Below, piece after piece: positions 13,753 to 16,135 of a stretch of DNA of 16,135 nt. The first letter of the stretch is position 1. Each line of letters begins with the position of its first letter. The notes below the pieces were generated by a model. That model saw nothing but the letters and a program-made list of their open reading frames with translations. It was not told the DNA's origin and did no database searches. Where the stretch lies: the NCBI GenBank assembly GCA_003224785.1, contig QHZV01000207.1, positions 1 to 16,135 of the forward strand, in the 5' to 3' direction. The translations under genes and the position numbers were made by a program. The stretch comes from Acidobacteriota bacterium (GTDB lineage: Bacteria; Acidobacteriota; Terriglobia; Terriglobales; Acidobacteriaceae).

Positions 13753-16135
13753 TGGCGGTCAAGGCCAGCGAGAGAATGGTTTTCTGTTCAACATCATGCG
13801 CTTTCGCGGAACCGGTGGCTGGGCTGGGGCTCGCCGAACGCTTCACAGAAAGAATGGGGCGGTCTCCGGCCAAGCGTCGCAGCCGCGGAAGAATGTAGTT
13901 GAGCGCGCCCATGTTAGAGGGTTCTTCCTGCACCCAGACGATTTCGGCGTCCGGGTATCGCGAGAGTTCGGCTGCGAGTTCGGTCTCTGGAAATGGGTAG
14001 AGCTGCTCGACAAATGCGATCGCGACATCCGAGATTTTCTTCTTCTTGCGTTCCATACGAAGCTCGTGCCCGATCTTGCCAGTGCAGAGCAGAATGCGGC
14101 GAGCTTCATGGACTTCCGCATCGGGACGCACCCGCAGGAAATTGCCGCTAGAGAATTGATCGATCGCAGACGATGCCTCGGGATGGCGCAGCATGCTCTT
14201 AGGCGTAAATACTACCAGCGGCTTTCGCCATGGACGCAGCGCCTGCCTGCGAAGCAGATGGAAGTATTGCGCAGCGGTTGAGGGCTGCGCGATTTGGAAA
14301 TTATCAAAAGCTGCGAGTTGCAGAAATCGTTCAATGCGGGCGCTCGAGTGCTCGGGCCCCTGACCTTCATATCCGTGAGGAAGCAGAAGGACAAGTCCCG
14401 AGAGCAGGTCCCACTTGGCTTCGCCGGAAACGATGAACTGATCAATCACTGCCTGCGCCACATTGGCGAAGTCGCCGAATTGCGCCTCCCATAAAACCAG
14501 TGTCTCGGGGTAATCGCGGCTGTAGCCGTATTCAAAACCCAACACGCCGGCTTCAGAGAGCGTCGAGTTATAAATTTGGCAGCGAGCCTGACCATCTGAA
14601 ATGTGCTCCAGAGGAACATATTCCTGCTCATTCTCGATATCTAGCAGAACCGAGTGGCGCTGATTGAACGTGCCGCGCCGGCTGTCCTGCCCGCTGAGCC
14701 TGATCGGGGTCCCGGATTTAAGCAAGCTGCCAAAGGCCAGAGCTTCAGCCATCCCATAATCAACCGGGCGCTTGCCAGTTCCCATCTCGGCGCGCTGTTC
14801 CAGCAGTTTGCCAACTTTGGGATGAATGTGGAAGCTGGCAGGGAAAGTTGTGAGCCGCTGCGTCACCTGCGCCAATTCTTCTGAAGAGACAGACGTCTCA
14901 ACTTCATATTGCGGTTTGTGGCGCAGTCCTTTGTATTTGTCCCAGTAATCTGGAAGCTGACGCAGGCTGGGCTTCTTTCGGATAGATCCCGCGCGCTTTT
15001 GTGCAGCTTCTAATTCAGCTTTGATCCCGTCCGCACGGCTCCGCGCGTCTTGCAGACCGTTGTCGTCGGCGTAGATTTCCCAGAGCGGCGGATGTTCTTT
15101 AATCGCTTTGTAGATCAGAGGCTGAGTAATGGTTGGATCGTCCACTTCGCTGTGGCCATGGCGACGATAGCCGATCAGGTCAACCACCACATCGCTGCCG
15201 AATGTGTAGCGATAATCGAGCGCCAGCCGCGCTATGCGGATGACTGCATCTACATCTTCGGCATTGACATGAAAAATGGGTACGTCCTGGCGGCGCGCAA
15301 GCTGCGCCGCAAACAACGAAGAATGCAGCTCGCGCGAAGTCGTCGTGAATCCAATCAGGTTGTTGACGATCACATGCACGGTTCCGCCGACGGTGTAACC
15401 CGGAATGTCCGCAAGATTCAGAGTCTCAGCGAATACGCCTTGTCCAGCGAATGCGCCGTCACCGTGCACCAGCAATGGCAAGAACTGCTTGACGCCGCCC
15501 TTGCCTGCGCGATCTTGCTTGGCGCGAGTTCGGCCGACGGTCACCCGGTCAACCGCTTCCAGATGACTCGGATTCGAAACCAGATGAATATCACGTCACC
15601 GCCGCCCAGTACGCTGCGGGGGTCCACATCTTCAAAACCAGCGAAAACTTCTTCCGGCGCGCGCTTGGCGATGTGCGCCACCACGTTCAGGCGTCCGCGA
15701 TGGCTCATGCCCATGACCAGTTCAACTGCCCCGTACTGTCCCGCGCCATCGAGAATTTCATCAACCAGAGGAATGAGCGCGGTGACGCCTTCGAGTGAAA
15801 ATCGCTTGGTGCCGAGATACCGTTGTTGCAACACGAGTTCGAACAGATCGGCGCGGATCAGCTGATCGAGTGCGCGTTCCTGATCAACCGGCGCAGGCTC
15901 GGCCTCAAGTCGTTCCTGAATCCAACGGCGGCGCTCAGGATCTGGAATGTGCATGAACTCGACGCCGACGGTGCTGCAATAAAAATTGCGGGCTTCCTGG
16001 GCAAATTCTCCCTCGAGCTGCAGTTCGGGATGCGGCACCGGCGCAAGAAAACCGAGAGGATCGAGGTCGGCTTCCAGGTAGCCCCAATGGCGAAAGGCGT
16101 CGAATACACGCTCGCGCTCGGTCTGGGGCGCTTCC
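13742..16135 (-). pseudogene. sucA: 2-oxoglutarate dehydrogenase E1 component, frameshifted and 5' partial
   Basis: SucA is the thiamine-diphosphate E1 enzyme that decarboxylates 2-oxoglutarate in the TCA cycle. The frame is open to the window edge (FDAFRHWGYLEADLDPLGF) and continues through PHPELQLEGEFAQEARNFYCS, LVMGMSHRGRLNV and VFAGFEDVDPRSVLGGGDV. It then shifts near 15589-15592 and stops at 15541-15543. The other frame carries HLVSNPSHLEAVD, then GRTRAKQDR, HGDGAFAGQG with VNN (the TPP motif), YRRHGHSEVDDP, LSGQDSRRGTFNQRH, ALGFEYGYSRDYPE-like blocks, LLPHGYEGQGPEHSS and SASPSPATGSAKAH to the stop at 13742. Between GDV and HLVSNPSH about 17 residues are missing, including the conserved KYHMG histidine. 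The C-terminal part is complete. The gene begins beyond the window. Confidence 0.9.

Noticed and set aside
15050..15865. A 271-codon plus-strand frame opposite sucA
   Set aside because: It is antisense to well-conserved SucA sequence and shows no recognisable domain.

Overview
This 16.1 kb window is bacterial chromosome with moderately high GC. The best guess for the source is an acidobacterium (Terriglobia-like). I base this on remembered family resemblance of the lone GvpL/GvpF-type protein, SucA, TrpE and the GH31 enzyme, and on the many short palindromes; no search was run. Most genes are housekeeping genes, and I see no phage, transposase, CRISPR array, rRNA or tRNA.

Layout. 1-579 (+) is the C-terminal end of a probable DUF3536 protein. 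It converges on a MarR-type regulator (576-1031, -). An excellent operator-like palindrome lies between marR and a divergent, broken glyoxalase/VOC gene (1087-1523, +). mnmE follows on the minus strand (1427-2796), broken between its N-terminal and G domains. A plus-strand run comes next: cobO (2926-3372), accD (3474-4346), folC (4404-5849) and a 1-acylglycerol-3-phosphate acyltransferase (5839-6645). trpE (6771-8255) has its own -10 box and overlaps by one base a secreted GH31 glycosidase (8255-10613), which is frameshifted. A TMEM175-like gene lacking its N-terminus (10724-11227) and a solitary gvpL/F-like gene (11390-12124) complete the plus-strand part. The right end is a minus-strand cluster read from 16135 down to 12163: sucA (cut by the window edge and frameshifted), a sensor protein with no kinase domain, an ECF sigma factor, and a small His-rich membrane protein.

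Gene cooperation. AccD (malonyl-CoA formation) and the acyltransferase (phosphatidic acid formation) serve lipid synthesis, FolC serves folate, CobO cobalamin, TrpE tryptophan and SucA the TCA cycle. The accD-folC pairing is a common bacterial arrangement. The sigma gene and the small membrane gene are one base apart and probably co-translated.

Two patterns stand out. First, short perfect palindromes are scattered between genes and also inside genes. Three sit in a 33-codon in-frame insertion in mnmE, one of them shares its core with a palindrome inside folC, and folC carries a second repeat-like insertion. This resembles palindromic elements that colonise reading frames. Second, at least five genes (VOC, mnmE, cobO, sucA, the TMEM175-like gene), and perhaps the sigma gene, lack a conserved stretch of roughly 17-45 residues. 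GH31 has lost a few bases and the sensor lacks its output domain. This could be real gene decay or recurrent assembly error; reads spanning the junctions would decide.
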